A DNA stretch of 30,132 bases from an uncultured Lachnospiraceae bacterium (GTDB lineage Bacteria > Bacillota > Clostridia > Lachnospirales > Lachnospiraceae). Both the position numbers and the translations under genes were made by a program. The first letter of the stretch is position 1. Every line of letters starts with the position of its first letter. The notes under the pieces were generated by a model. It worked only from the letters and a program-made list of their open reading frames with translations, did not search any database and was not told the origin of the DNA. Location of the stretch: assembly GCA_934293375.1 (NCBI GenBank), contig CAKQYS010000020.1, positions 1 through 30,132 of the forward strand. Direction: 5' to 3'. Shown piece by piece: positions 7,324 through 15,712 of this stretch.

Positions 7324-8121
7324 ATGATATTTGATACCCATGCACATTATGATGATGCTGCATTTGACGAAGACAGAGAGAAACTACTAAATAAAATACA
7401 CACAGAGGACCGGGTAGGCACGATCGTGAATGTTGGCGCCTCTATCCGGGGCTGTAGAGATACCGTGAAACTGGCCGGTACCTATGACTTTATATATGGT
7501 GCTGTTGGAATTCACCCGGAAGATATCGTAAATGCCTCAGAACAGATTATGGACGAGCTTGCAGGATATGCTGCGGATCCTAAGATCGTAGCGATTGGAG
7601 AGATCGGTCTTGACTTTCACTACGACGAACCCAAACCTTCCTTACAGAAGGAATGGTTTGCCAGACAGATTGCACTTGCAGATCAGGTACATCTGCCAAT
7701 GATCATCCACTCACGCGATGCGGCAAAGGATACTGTTGATATTATGAAAGCTTCCCATGCAGGAGATATCGGAGGTGTCATTCACTGTTATTCCTACACC
7801 AAAGAATCTGCCAGAGATTATCTGGATATGGGATTCTATTTTGGCATCGGAGGGGTTCTGACCTTTAAGAATGCCAGAAAGCTGAAAGAAGCTGTAGCAT
7901 ACATTCCGATGGACCGTATTGTAGTCGAGACCGACTGTCCATATCTGGCACCGGAACCACTGCGCGGACACCGCAATGAATCCGGCTATATTGCGTATGT
8001 CCTTCATGTACTTGCCGGACTTAAGGGCATTTCGACAGAAGAAGCAGAAGCTGTCACCTACGAAAACGCATGCAGATTGTATCATCTGACATCAGAGCAG
8101 GAGAGTCTATGGAAAAATTAA
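7324..8121 (+). CDS. tatD: TatD-family metal-dependent hydrolase
   Basis: A 265-residue TIM-barrel amidohydrolase, the normal family length. Metal ligands are recognisable: His6-x-His8 (DTHAH), Glu93 in AIGEIGLDFHY, the His of MIIHSRDA, the His of VIHCYS, and the Asp of ETDCPYLAPEPLRG. TatD proteins are 3'-5' exonucleases/DNases implicated in DNA repair and RNA turnover. I start it at the ATG at 7324, 6 nt after AAGGAG. A longer reading from 7192 would run through the promoter and add about 44 residues unlike the family. It overlaps ksgA by 13 nt, so the two are translationally coupled. Confidence 0.93.
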   Translation: MIFDTHAHYDDAAFDEDREKLLNKIHTEDRVGTIVNVGASIRGCRDTVKLAGTYDFIYGAVGIHPEDIVNASEQIMDELAGYAADPKIVAIGEIGLDFHYDEPKPSLQKEWFARQIALADQVHLPMIIHSRDAAKDTVDIMKASHAGDIGGVIHCYSYTKESARDYLDMGFYFGIGGVLTFKNARKLKEAVAYIPMDRIVVETDCPYLAPEPLRGHRNESGYIAYVLHVLAGLKGISTEEAEAVTYENACRLYHLTSEQESLWKN

Positions 8122-8972
8122 GCAACCCACAAAAAACAATAGAAATATTAAAAAAATATGATTTCAACTTTCAAAAGAAATTCGGTCAAAATTTCTTGAT
8201 TGATGAACATGTCATTGACAAGATCTTAAAAGCTGCACAGATTACAGAAGATGATGTCGTATTGGAGATCGGACCGGGGTTTGGTACCATGACACAGTAT
8301 ATGGCAGAACGGGCAAAGGAAGTCATTGCCGTTGAGATCGACCAGAATCTAATTCCGATCCTATCCGAAACTCTTGCAGAATATCCAAATGTCACAATCA
8401 TCAATCAGGATATTTTGAAACTGGATCTGGCCGCTCTTGCACAGGAACGCAACGAAGGCCGTCCATTTAAGGTAGTAGCGAATCTGCCATACTATATTAC
8501 GACACCGATCATTATGGGTATATTCGAGAATCATGTCCCAGTCAGCTCCGTCACTGTCATGGTGCAAAAGGAGGTTGCCGACCGCATGCAGGCCGGTCCC
8601 GGTACGAAAGATTATGGTGCACTGTCTCTTGCGGTACAGTATTACGCAGAACCTTACATTGCGGCCAATGTACCGCCTAATTGTTTTATGCCCAGACCGA
8701 ATGTCGGCTCGGCAGTGATCCGGCTGTCCACATTTGAGACACCACCTGTCACAGTCACAGACGAACACATGATGTTCAAACTGATTCGTGCATCCTTTAA
8801 CCAGCGCAGAAAGACACTGCAAAACGGCATCCATAATGCCGCTGATCTTTCATTTACCAAAGAACAGGTTGTTGCTGCACTTGATCAGATGCATCTGCCC
8901 GCCACGATCCGGGGGGAAGCCCTGACATTAGCTCAATTTGCAGAGCTTACGAATATTTTATTAAACCAATAA
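8109..8972 (+). CDS. ksgA: 16S rRNA dimethyladenosine transferase KsgA/RsmA
   Basis: A 287-residue SAM-dependent methyltransferase that dimethylates A1518 and A1519 of 16S rRNA during late 30S assembly. Motifs in order: KKFGQNFLID (24-32), VLEIGPGFGTMT (51-62, SAM binding), and catalytic NLPYYIT (125-131); the C-terminal substrate domain contains FNQRRKTLQN. The start at 8109 has AGGAG 5 nt upstream inside tatD. Most Firmicutes carry rnmV (ribonuclease M5) between tatD and ksgA; here the two overlap, so rnmV is absent from this site. Loss of KsgA classically gives kasugamycin resistance. Confidence 0.95.
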   Translation: MEKLSNPQKTIEILKKYDFNFQKKFGQNFLIDEHVIDKILKAAQITEDDVVLEIGPGFGTMTQYMAERAKEVIAVEIDQNLIPILSETLAEYPNVTIINQDILKLDLAALAQERNEGRPFKVVANLPYYITTPIIMGIFENHVPVSSVTVMVQKEVADRMQAGPGTKDYGALSLAVQYYAEPYIAANVPPNCFMPRPNVGSAVIRLSTFETPPVTVTDEHMMFKLIRASFNQRRKTLQNGIHNAADLSFTKEQVVAALDQMHLPATIRGEALTLAQFAELTNILLNQ

Positions 8973-8986
8973 GGAGGGTTTACAAA

Positions 8987-9730
8987 ATGAAATGGATAAC
9001 GAAAAAATTCACAGCACTTGCACTTGTTGCACTAATGCTGTTTTCACTGACCGGTTGCTCTGCCTTTCAGGGCAAAAACAAAAAATATGCTGCCTATGTA
9101 ACAAGCCTGTTAGATGCTAACTATAAAGGCGAATTTGACACCTTTTTATCTATGACAGATTCCGATCGGGAAGCAGTAACCAAGGCTTACAACGATGGTA
9201 TTGAACATCTTGCTGATACCCTGATCGCATACTACGGCATTGAACTTGTTGACGATGGCACGATCCGGAATCAGTTCATAGATCTGACCAAACAGATCTA
9301 TGCAGCTTCTAAATACGAAGTAAAGCCCGCTGTCAAATCCGGTGACACCTATACTGTAGAGGTTCTGATCTATCCTATGGACATCCTTCAGACAACCTAC
9401 AACGATGTTATTTCCTACATTGAATCCTTTAACACTAAAAAGAATGCCGGAGATTTTGATGACTATGAAATTGAACAATATGAGGTGGAATTTGCACAGG
9501 GCATTATTGATATCCTGACCAAAGCCATTCCCGATATCTCATATCTGGATGCCACTTCCACCATTGTCACGATCCAGACAGAGAACAACACCTATTCCAT
9601 CAGTCAGGACGATTTCACAAAGCTTGATCACAATCTGATCGCATCCGTAGAAGACACTTCTGAGAGCATGCAGCCTTCCACACAGGAGGCAACAACCGCC
9701 AAGAATCCCGGTATTGATGATGCCGAATAA
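8987..9730 (+). CDS. Secreted lipoprotein of unknown function (DUF5105-like)
   Basis: A 247-residue protein with a lipoprotein signal peptide: Lys-rich start, hydrophobic stretch, and lipobox LTGC with the acylated Cys at 24. The mature part opens with YVTSLLDANYKGEFDTFLSM, reminiscent of DUF5105-type clostridial lipoproteins, a weak assignment. The C-terminus (about 225-247) is Thr/Ser/Gln-rich. A strong AAGGAGG precedes the ATG 14 nt after ksgA, so it is co-transcribed with tatD-ksgA and closed by the terminator at 9737. It should be anchored on the outer face of the membrane. Function unknown. Confidence 0.75.
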   Translation: MKWITKKFTALALVALMLFSLTGCSAFQGKNKKYAAYVTSLLDANYKGEFDTFLSMTDSDREAVTKAYNDGIEHLADTLIAYYGIELVDDGTIRNQFIDLTKQIYAASKYEVKPAVKSGDTYTVEVLIYPMDILQTTYNDVISYIESFNTKKNAGDFDDYEIEQYEVEFAQGIIDILTKAIPDISYLDATSTIVTIQTENNTYSISQDDFTKLDHNLIASVEDTSESMQPSTQEATTAKNPGIDDAE

Positions 9731-9736
9731 ATCTAT

Positions 9737-9764
9737 AACCCCCGGTCCTTTCCGGGGGTTTTTT
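9737..9764 (+). terminator. Terminator of the tatD-ksgA-lipoprotein operon
   Basis: A perfect 9-bp stem AACCCCCGG/CCGGGGGTT with a TCCTTT loop, followed by TTTT and ATT. It starts 6 nt after the lipoprotein stop codon. The T-tract exists only in the plus orientation, so it mainly serves that operon. Confidence 0.93.
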
Positions 9765-9765
9765 A

Positions 9766-10728
9766 TTATGAAAGACCGGCCGCCGGATAAAAATACGACA
9801 GGATCTCCTGATAGCTTTTGCCTTCTAATGCCATGGCTTTGGCAGTATATTGTGAAAGTCCAATGCCATGTCCTTTACCGAGCGTCACGATGCGGTACTG
9901 ATCGCCCACCGTCTCAATATAGTATACATGACTGTTGAGTGCAGCTGCCGCCGCGAATGTATCCCCGGGAACTTCAATATTACCTACCATAACAGACTGC
10001 ACATATCCATGTTCTGTTGCCGTCTGTATTTTCACACGATCTGCCATCGGCATTGCTTCCAGCTGGCTGATATCGATTTCCCCCAATGTCCCTTGTGTAT
10101 ATAAGGTATTGATGATTTCCTTCATCTGTTCCCATGTCATAAGAGATATTGTAGTATAATCAGCAGCCTCTACATCCTTGCTACAGGAGCACTGCACCAG
10201 ATAAGGTATATCCTGTCCATACGCCTCTGCTGCACTGATCGTCTCTCCCATACTGACACTATGATACATAGCATCTATCAGTTCCCCATTATATTGCAAG
10301 GTTTGTCCCGCCGTCTGTCTGACAGCATCTGTCAATGCCTCCATATATTTTTCATAATGTCGTTTCCCCCACTGTCTCATGCAATCATCAGATGACATAT
10401 ATTCAAGGCCAAGACTTCCACTATCCATGACACTGGTTCCTTCCATTGCCTTCATCAGCATTGTACGTGCAATCACTGCCTGTACCTTCAACGCTTCTGC
10501 AGGACTATCAGGCGAAATCTGTGCCGCCAGAATCTGAATCACAAAGCTTTCCGCATCCATCGGTGTATTTCCATCAATGGATGCCACCGTTACCATTTTC
10601 CCGCTTTCATAATCCTCTTTTGCCATAGCAGTACTTTCTCTATTTCCATTCATAAGCATCGTAATGACAAACGGTGCCATGATGGAAAACACAAAAGCCG
10701 CAAATAAGACTGTTGTTCGTTCCCGCAT
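9766..10728 (-). CDS. SpoIID-family (SpoIID/LytB) protein
   Basis: A 320-residue protein with one N-terminal membrane anchor (about 6-26) and an extracellular SpoIID domain. Recognisable parts are ALKVQAVIARTMLMKAM (family core near 80-97), YHSVSMGETISAAEAYGQDIPYL, and the C-terminal GHGIGLSQYTAKAMALEGKSYQEILSYFYP. SpoIID is a lytic transglycosylase that cleaves denuded glycan strands during forespore engulfment; relatives stimulate amidases. Size and anchor fit the sporulation protein, but a paralogue cannot be excluded. Its ribosome site AGGAGG lies in the 3' arm of a terminator hairpin behind glgP. Confidence 0.85.
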   Translation of the reverse strand: MRERTTVLFAAFVFSIMAPFVITMLMNGNRESTAMAKEDYESGKMVTVASIDGNTPMDAESFVIQILAAQISPDSPAEALKVQAVIARTMLMKAMEGTSVMDSGSLGLEYMSSDDCMRQWGKRHYEKYMEALTDAVRQTAGQTLQYNGELIDAMYHSVSMGETISAAEAYGQDIPYLVQCSCSKDVEAADYTTISLMTWEQMKEIINTLYTQGTLGEIDISQLEAMPMADRVKIQTATEHGYVQSVMVGNIEVPGDTFAAAAALNSHVYYIETVGDQYRIVTLGKGHGIGLSQYTAKAMALEGKSYQEILSYFYPAAGLS

Positions 10729-10733
10729 AAAAA

Positions 10734-10768
10734 AATCCTCCTATCAAAAGCTATTCGATAGGAGGATT
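10734..10768 (-). terminator. glgP terminator that embeds the spoIID ribosome site
   Basis: A perfect 12-bp inverted repeat (10734-10745 with 10757-10768), 11-nt loop, followed on the minus strand by seven T, then directly the ATG of the SpoIID-family gene. The 3' arm contains AGGAGG, 8 nt from the ATG. The hairpin can therefore both end glgP transcripts and hide the ribosome site in any read-through transcript. Confidence 0.85.
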
Positions 10769-10769
10769 C

Positions 10770-10797
10770 ATTATGCATTTTTCAGAAAAATATATGC
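10770..10797 (-). promoter_or_regulatory. Possible sporulation-type promoter for the SpoIID-family gene
   Basis: Minus-strand GCATATA (10791-10797) and CATAAT (10770-10775) lie immediately after the glgP stop, with 15 bp between the elements as drawn. They resemble sigma-E/sigma-G elements (GCATAT-like -35, CATA-starting -10) more than sigma-A. A start near 10763 would fall inside the 5' arm of the hairpin and free the ribosome site. Inference from short motifs only. Confidence 0.3.
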
Positions 10798-10799
10798 GC

Positions 10800-13253
10800 T
10801 TACTTATTCTTTGGAAGCTTAATCGTAACCTTCTCCAGCTTCCAGATATCATCTACATACTCCTGAATGGTACGGTCAGATGAGAACTTACCTGAACATG
10901 CTGTATTGAGCATTGCACTTCTTGCCCATGCCTTCTCGTCTCTGTACGCAGCATCTACCCGCTTCTGTGCCTCAGCGTAAGAATCAAAATCCTTTAATGT
11001 GAAGTATACATCCTGCTGAACCAGAGAATCGTACAGCGGTCTGAACAGCTCTGTATCTGCGTTGTAGAAGCCATTGATCAGCTGAGTCAATACCTTACGG
11101 ATCGCCTGATTGCTGTTATAGATATCCATTGGATTATAACCGCCCTCACGCTCATAACGCATAACCTCTTCTGCTCTCATACCGAAGATAAATGCATTCT
11201 CTTCGCCAACTTCTTCTACGATCTCAACATTGGCACCATCCATTGTACCCAGAGTCAAAGCACCATTTAACATGAACTTCATGTTACCTGTACCGGAAGC
11301 CTCACGGGAAGCTGTAGAAATCTGCTCACTGATATCTGCTGCAGGGAAGATCAGCTCTGCATTGGATACGCGGTAATTCTCAATAAATACGACCTTGATC
11401 TTACCGTTGATAGACTCATCGTTGTTGATCACATCTGCTACAGAATTGATCAGCTTGATTGTCAGCTTGGCATTTCTATACCCTGCTGCAGCCTTCGCAC
11501 CAAAGATGAAGGTTCTAGGAACCATATCCATAGATGGGTTCTCCTTCAGCTCATTGTACAGATGCATAACATGTAATATATTTAACAGCTGACGCTTGTA
11601 CTCATGTAATCTCTTAACCTGTACATCAAAGATAGAGCGTGGATCCACATCAACACCATTATGTTCCTTGATGTAATTTGCAAGACGGATCTTGTTCTGA
11701 TACTTGATGTTCATGAACTCCTGCTGTGCCTTCTCATCATCTACATATACCTTTAACTTGGCAAGATGTGGAAGATTGGTGATCCACTCATCTCCAATCT
11801 TATCTGTGATCCAGTCTGACAGAAGCGGATTACCATGTAACAGGAAACGTCTCTGTGTAATACCATTTGTCTTGTTATTGAACTGCTCCGGTCTCATCTC
11901 ATAGAAGTCATGCAGCTCTCTCTCCTTCAGGATCTCTGTATGCAGCTTCGCTACACCATTGACTGAATATGAGCCTGCGATAGCAAGATAAGCCATACGA
12001 ACCTGACCATCATATAATACAGCCATGTTCTTGATCTTTTCCTGATTGCCAGGATACTTCTTCTCAATCTCGATTACGAATCGTCTGTTGATCTCCTCTA
12101 CGATCTGATAAATACGAGGTAATAATCTTGAGAATAACTCGATCGGCCACTTCTCAAGTGCCTCTGCCATGATCGTGTGGTTAGTATATGCACAAGTCTT
12201 AGTTGTAACTTCCCAGGCCTCATCCCACTCAAGACCTTCCTCATCCATCAGGATACGCATCAGCTCTGCTACTGCTACCGTTGGATGGGTATCATTCAAC
12301 TGGAATGTCACCTTCTCATGGAACTTTCTGATATCGTCATTGTTCTCCTTATACTTCAGGATTGCTCTCTGCACAGATGCTGAAATGAAGAAATACTGCT
12401 GCTTTAATCTCAGCTCCTTACCTGCCATGTGATTATCATTTGGATATAATACCTCTACGATCGTTCTGGCAAGATTCTGCTGCTCTACAGCCTTCTGATA
12501 CTCGCCCTTATCAAAGGAATCCAGATTGAAATCCTGAATTGCCTCGGCATCCCAGATACGAAGTGTATTAACTACATTGTTGCCATATCCGATAACCGGC
12601 AGATCATAAGGCACTGCACGAATTGACTGATAACCTTCCTGAATGAAATTGTTACGGCCATTTGCGCCCTGCTCTACACGGACATATCCACCGAACTTAA
12701 CCTCGACTGCATACTCAGCACGACGAACCTCAAATGGATTACCATCTACCAACCAGTCATCCGGCTCTTCAATCTGATAACCATCCTTAATTGCCTGCTT
12801 AAACATACCGTAACGGTAACGGATACCACAACCATATGCAGGATATCCCAGAGTTGCCAAAGAATCTAGGAAACATGCAGCAAGACGTCCCAGTCCACCA
12901 TTACCTAAAGCAGCATCCGGCTCCTGATCCTCGATCACATTCAGATCGAATCCTAACTCATCAAGTGCTTCCTTGATATCGTTATAATATGTAAGATTGA
13001 TCAGGTTATTACCTAATGCTCTACCCATCAAAAACTCCATAGATAAGTAGTATACTGTCTTAACGTTCTTTCTCTCATATTCCTTGTGTGTTGCGATCCA
13101 GCGGTCAATAATATCATCCTTTACAGCATATGCTACTGCCTGGAATACCTGCTGGTCGGTTGCCTCATCAATGGTCTTTCTGAATAATGTCTTCACATTA
13201 TTCGTGACCTCTTTCTTGAAGCCTTCCTTGTCGAACTCCGAAATTCTCTTCAT
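10800..13253 (-). CDS. glgP: Glycogen (alpha-glucan) phosphorylase
   Basis: An 817-residue GT35 enzyme that phosphorolyses alpha-1,4-glucan ends to glucose-1-phosphate in the cytoplasm. The full-length family pattern is present: YLSMEFLMGRALGNNL near the N-terminus, DAALGNGGLGRLAACFLDS, VKRLHEYKRQLLN, and the PLP site EASGTGNMKFMLNG with Lys659. Length is normal. AAGGAGG precedes the ATG. It has its own promoter (13388-13416) and a leader of about 125 nt, and ends at a terminator that doubles as the next gene's control region. No other glycogen genes are adjacent. Confidence 0.96.
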   Translation of the reverse strand: MKRISEFDKEGFKKEVTNNVKTLFRKTIDEATDQQVFQAVAYAVKDDIIDRWIATHKEYERKNVKTVYYLSMEFLMGRALGNNLINLTYYNDIKEALDELGFDLNVIEDQEPDAALGNGGLGRLAACFLDSLATLGYPAYGCGIRYRYGMFKQAIKDGYQIEEPDDWLVDGNPFEVRRAEYAVEVKFGGYVRVEQGANGRNNFIQEGYQSIRAVPYDLPVIGYGNNVVNTLRIWDAEAIQDFNLDSFDKGEYQKAVEQQNLARTIVEVLYPNDNHMAGKELRLKQQYFFISASVQRAILKYKENNDDIRKFHEKVTFQLNDTHPTVAVAELMRILMDEEGLEWDEAWEVTTKTCAYTNHTIMAEALEKWPIELFSRLLPRIYQIVEEINRRFVIEIEKKYPGNQEKIKNMAVLYDGQVRMAYLAIAGSYSVNGVAKLHTEILKERELHDFYEMRPEQFNNKTNGITQRRFLLHGNPLLSDWITDKIGDEWITNLPHLAKLKVYVDDEKAQQEFMNIKYQNKIRLANYIKEHNGVDVDPRSIFDVQVKRLHEYKRQLLNILHVMHLYNELKENPSMDMVPRTFIFGAKAAAGYRNAKLTIKLINSVADVINNDESINGKIKVVFIENYRVSNAELIFPAADISEQISTASREASGTGNMKFMLNGALTLGTMDGANVEIVEEVGEENAFIFGMRAEEVMRYEREGGYNPMDIYNSNQAIRKVLTQLINGFYNADTELFRPLYDSLVQQDVYFTLKDFDSYAEAQKRVDAAYRDEKAWARSAMLNTACSGKFSSDRTIQEYVDDIWKLEKVTIKLPKNK

Positions 13254-13382
13254 TATTTATCCTCCTTCATAATAAAGATGATCTTATGGACTCATCTCCT
13301 ATATCCACCAGAACAGACAATCAGTCCCCCCTGACGTATGCATAAACGAGGGCTGCCTGTCCTCTCAGACAAGCACCCACGC
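13254..13382 (-). promoter_or_regulatory. Structured 5' leader of glgP, unidentified
   Basis: The leader is about 125 nt. Hairpin 1 (13350-13378) has an 8-bp stem closed by a GGG/CCC extension with one bulge. Near the ribosome site two helices compete: AGATGA/TCATCT (13276-13281 with 13292-13297) and GGACT/AGTCC (13288-13292 with 13323-13327) share base 13292 and interlock. I recognise no riboswitch class, so this may be an ordinary leader. Confidence 0.4.
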
Positions 13383-13387
13383 TAAAC

Positions 13388-13416
13388 ATTTTAGCAGACT
13401 TACCTTGATTTCTCAA
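13388..13416 (-). promoter_or_regulatory. Promoter of glgP
   Basis: Minus-strand TTGAGA (13411-13416), 17-bp spacer, TAAAAT (13388-13393). Both hexamers match sigma-A at 5 of 6 positions. It lies 135 bp upstream of the glgP ATG. Confidence 0.75.
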
Positions 13417-13458
13417 GACTTATTGTACATTTTACCCATTATTTGCAAAATTGTGGTA

Positions 13459-15501
13459 TTATTTACCACTCTCCTGCGTCGTGACCGGACCGGACGATGC
13501 TGTATTATCTACATCCTCTCCAAGATAAATGTACCTTTCTGATCCTCCAAGCGTACCGCCTGTCGATGTCACCTGGCGAACCCTGACTCTTGCACCCTCT
13601 TTGATCTCATAATCCCACACCAGCAGTACATGGCTGCTCTGTACCTGTGTCTCCTTCTTTTTACCATCCACATAAACAGCGCTGGCCTCTGTAAAGTTAT
13701 CACCGGTTACTACTAAAACGCCATTTCCCTGACGGACATTCCGGATCGTAACCGGATTGAGACCGATCTGCATGTCTGACGGCTCATATCTGTCAACACC
13801 ATCATAAACATAATGTTCACCATACAGCATATCATACTGCAGCAGGTTCAGATAGGTCCGGTAGCCCTGTCTTCCCTTATACTTCTGATGAAACTTTGTA
13901 AGCAGTCCGTTATCGTAACCTAGCTTAGCCATCAACACAGAGGACAATTGATACGCCGGCAGATTTGAATCTTTTTTCTTGAGGCCAAAATTATCCCATA
14001 TCACATAGCTTGTCTGGTAAGTGTTCTGATACTGCAGTTCATTATCTGTAATGCCTAATGTCGGCAAATGATCGCCAAAGAACACGATCACGGTATCCTC
14101 ATGCAATGCCTGCACCGCATCGATCAGTTCCCCAATAAAATCATCCACCTCTTTCATCTGATTTGCATAATATTCAAACTGATTGCGTCGTGCCTCATCC
14201 GGCTCACCCTGTAATGTGATCGTCTGGGTATCATCCACCACCTCGCTCGGATATTTGCCATGCGTCTGCACTGTGATGGTATAGATAAAGTCCTTATTCG
14301 GCGTCTGCTGCATACGATCTATAATGCGTCCTGTCAATACCTTATCCTTTGCAAATCCAATCGGATTATATTCAAGATCATTCATATATTCTACCGTATC
14401 AAACAGATCGAAGCCGAGCTGCTTAAATACCCGGTGTCTGGAATAAAAGGTTCCCCGATTATTGTGTACGACTGCCGTCGCATAACCTTGCTCCTGCAGG
14501 TTGTATGCCATACTCTCACAGGTCTGCTCCTTCAAAATCGTCTTGTATGGATATTCACACAGTCCAAAGGATTTGAGTGACATTCCCGTAAGCACTTCAA
14601 ACTCTGTATTAACGGTACCTGCACCGACTGTCGGCACCTTGATGCATCCGGTCGTGTACTCCTCCTGCAGCTTGTGGAAGTTCGGCGTAGGATCCTCCGA
14701 AAATGTATACTTCCGCATATGATTCAGATCAAAGAATGACTCCAGTTGTACAACTATAATATTCGGCTCCCTGTGCGTCTCCCGTACACGGATGAAATCC
14801 ACCTTGTCAATATCATCCCGCAGCTCCTTTACCAGCTCCTCACGATAGATCAACGGTCTGGCAATTCCCTCATCCACCATACTGTTAGCAAAGGAATATG
14901 CAAATCCGCTCCGTTGAAATGTCAATGTGATATTGCCTGTGTTCTCAAACAGATTCATGGAAGTACCCACACTCACCACAAATACAAATCCACCCACACT
15001 ACAGATCAGAAATGCAAGAATATCTCTGATCCAATGCTGCTTTCTGCTGATCTTCGGTACTTTCCAATATAGGAAAAATGATACAATTGCACAAATCGCC
15101 AGAAATGCGATCGCAAGCCCGATCTGGAAAGTCGTCAGATACTGCTTAAAAATACTCGTTACCGAGGTCAGCACACTGACATCCGCCCAGGAAAGCGGCG
15201 ATACACGATTCAGCAGGACCAATGAATTCGCTACACCGAGAATGAGCCACAGCAGACTGACCAGATAGATCCAGAACACTCTTCTGCGAATCACCATACA
15301 CAGCATCAGCAGTGCAAGCATAAACACAGAATTCACAATATACTGCATCGGATACTGCACAATAAACAATACACTTTCCACAAACGAATGTCTGTGAAGT
15401 GCCTCGATCAGAAATACCAGTACAAATGACCATACCAAGCATACCGGTATTGGATTATCATTTATTTTCTTTAACAAATGTCTAAACTTCCACCACATCA
15501 T
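13459..15501 (-). CDS. LTA synthase-like sulfatase-fold membrane enzyme
   Basis: A 680-residue membrane protein with five predicted membrane helices (about 18-34, 54-71, 76-97, 125-146, 160-178) and an extracellular alkaline-phosphatase/sulfatase domain (about 245-560). Catalytic features match LtaS: Glu254 (VQLESF), nucleophile Thr296 in GAGTVNTEFEVLTG, the HNNRGTFYSR segment and the metal-binding FFGDHLP. LtaS enzymes move glycerol-phosphate from phosphatidylglycerol to teichoic acid; other members modify glycans with phospho-groups. An extra C-terminal region (about 585-670) looks like an IPT/TIG-type beta domain (LNPVTIRNVRQGNG, VVTGDNFTEASAVYVDG). Own promoter at 15577-15606; no terminator is seen after the stop. 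Confidence 0.85.
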   Translation of the reverse strand: MMWWKFRHLLKKINDNPIPVCLVWSFVLVFLIEALHRHSFVESVLFIVQYPMQYIVNSVFMLALLMLCMVIRRRVFWIYLVSLLWLILGVANSLVLLNRVSPLSWADVSVLTSVTSIFKQYLTTFQIGLAIAFLAICAIVSFFLYWKVPKISRKQHWIRDILAFLICSVGGFVFVVSVGTSMNLFENTGNITLTFQRSGFAYSFANSMVDEGIARPLIYREELVKELRDDIDKVDFIRVRETHREPNIIVVQLESFFDLNHMRKYTFSEDPTPNFHKLQEEYTTGCIKVPTVGAGTVNTEFEVLTGMSLKSFGLCEYPYKTILKEQTCESMAYNLQEQGYATAVVHNNRGTFYSRHRVFKQLGFDLFDTVEYMNDLEYNPIGFAKDKVLTGRIIDRMQQTPNKDFIYTITVQTHGKYPSEVVDDTQTITLQGEPDEARRNQFEYYANQMKEVDDFIGELIDAVQALHEDTVIVFFGDHLPTLGITDNELQYQNTYQTSYVIWDNFGLKKKDSNLPAYQLSSVLMAKLGYDNGLLTKFHQKYKGRQGYRTYLNLLQYDMLYGEHYVYDGVDRYEPSDMQIGLNPVTIRNVRQGNGVLVVTGDNFTEASAVYVDGKKKETQVQSSHVLLVWDYEIKEGARVRVRQVTSTGGTLGGSERYIYLGEDVDNTASSGPVTTQESGK

Positions 15502-15576
15502 TATCTTCCTCTTCTATTTTATTACCCTGTCATCCATTTCCATATAAATGGATACATCCGATTACTACATCCATAT

Positions 15577-15606
15577 ACTATAGCGTATTTATAGTGTGAA
15601 ACGCAA
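15577..15606 (-). promoter_or_regulatory. Candidate promoter of the LtaS-like gene
   Basis: Minus-strand TTGCGT (15601-15606), 18-bp spacer, TATAGT (15577-15582), 76 bp before the ATG. The leader carries a small TCCATTT/AAATGGA hairpin. Further upstream GTGAAAAAC is repeated (15631-15663). Confidence 0.55.
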
Positions 15607-15663
15607 TGGATATTTTATTACAATTTTGTGAGTTTTTCACACAATTTTCCGTGTTTTTCACGG

Positions 15664-15697
15664 AAAAGGACTGCAATCATATGACTGCAGTCCTTTT
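15664..15697 (-). terminator. Rho-independent terminator of ileS
   Basis: A perfect 12-bp stem (15664-15675 with 15686-15697, core GGACTGCA) with a 10-nt loop and T4 at the 3' end, 15 nt past the ileS stop. It separates ileS from the LtaS-like gene. Confidence 0.88.
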
Positions 15698-15712
15698 GTA
15701 AACAATATAAAG

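Noticed and set aside
9766..10728. Germination or unrelated cell-wall amidase reading of the SpoIID-family gene
   Set aside because: The GHGIGLSQY and VQAVIARTM motifs are specific to the SpoIID/LytB family; no amidase catalytic motif is visible.
13350..13378. TPP-riboswitch-like GGGTGC...CTGAGA string in the glgP leader
   Set aside because: The second half of the THI-box (ACCTGA and the GCG-AGGGA region) is absent, and a thiamine link to glgP is not expected.
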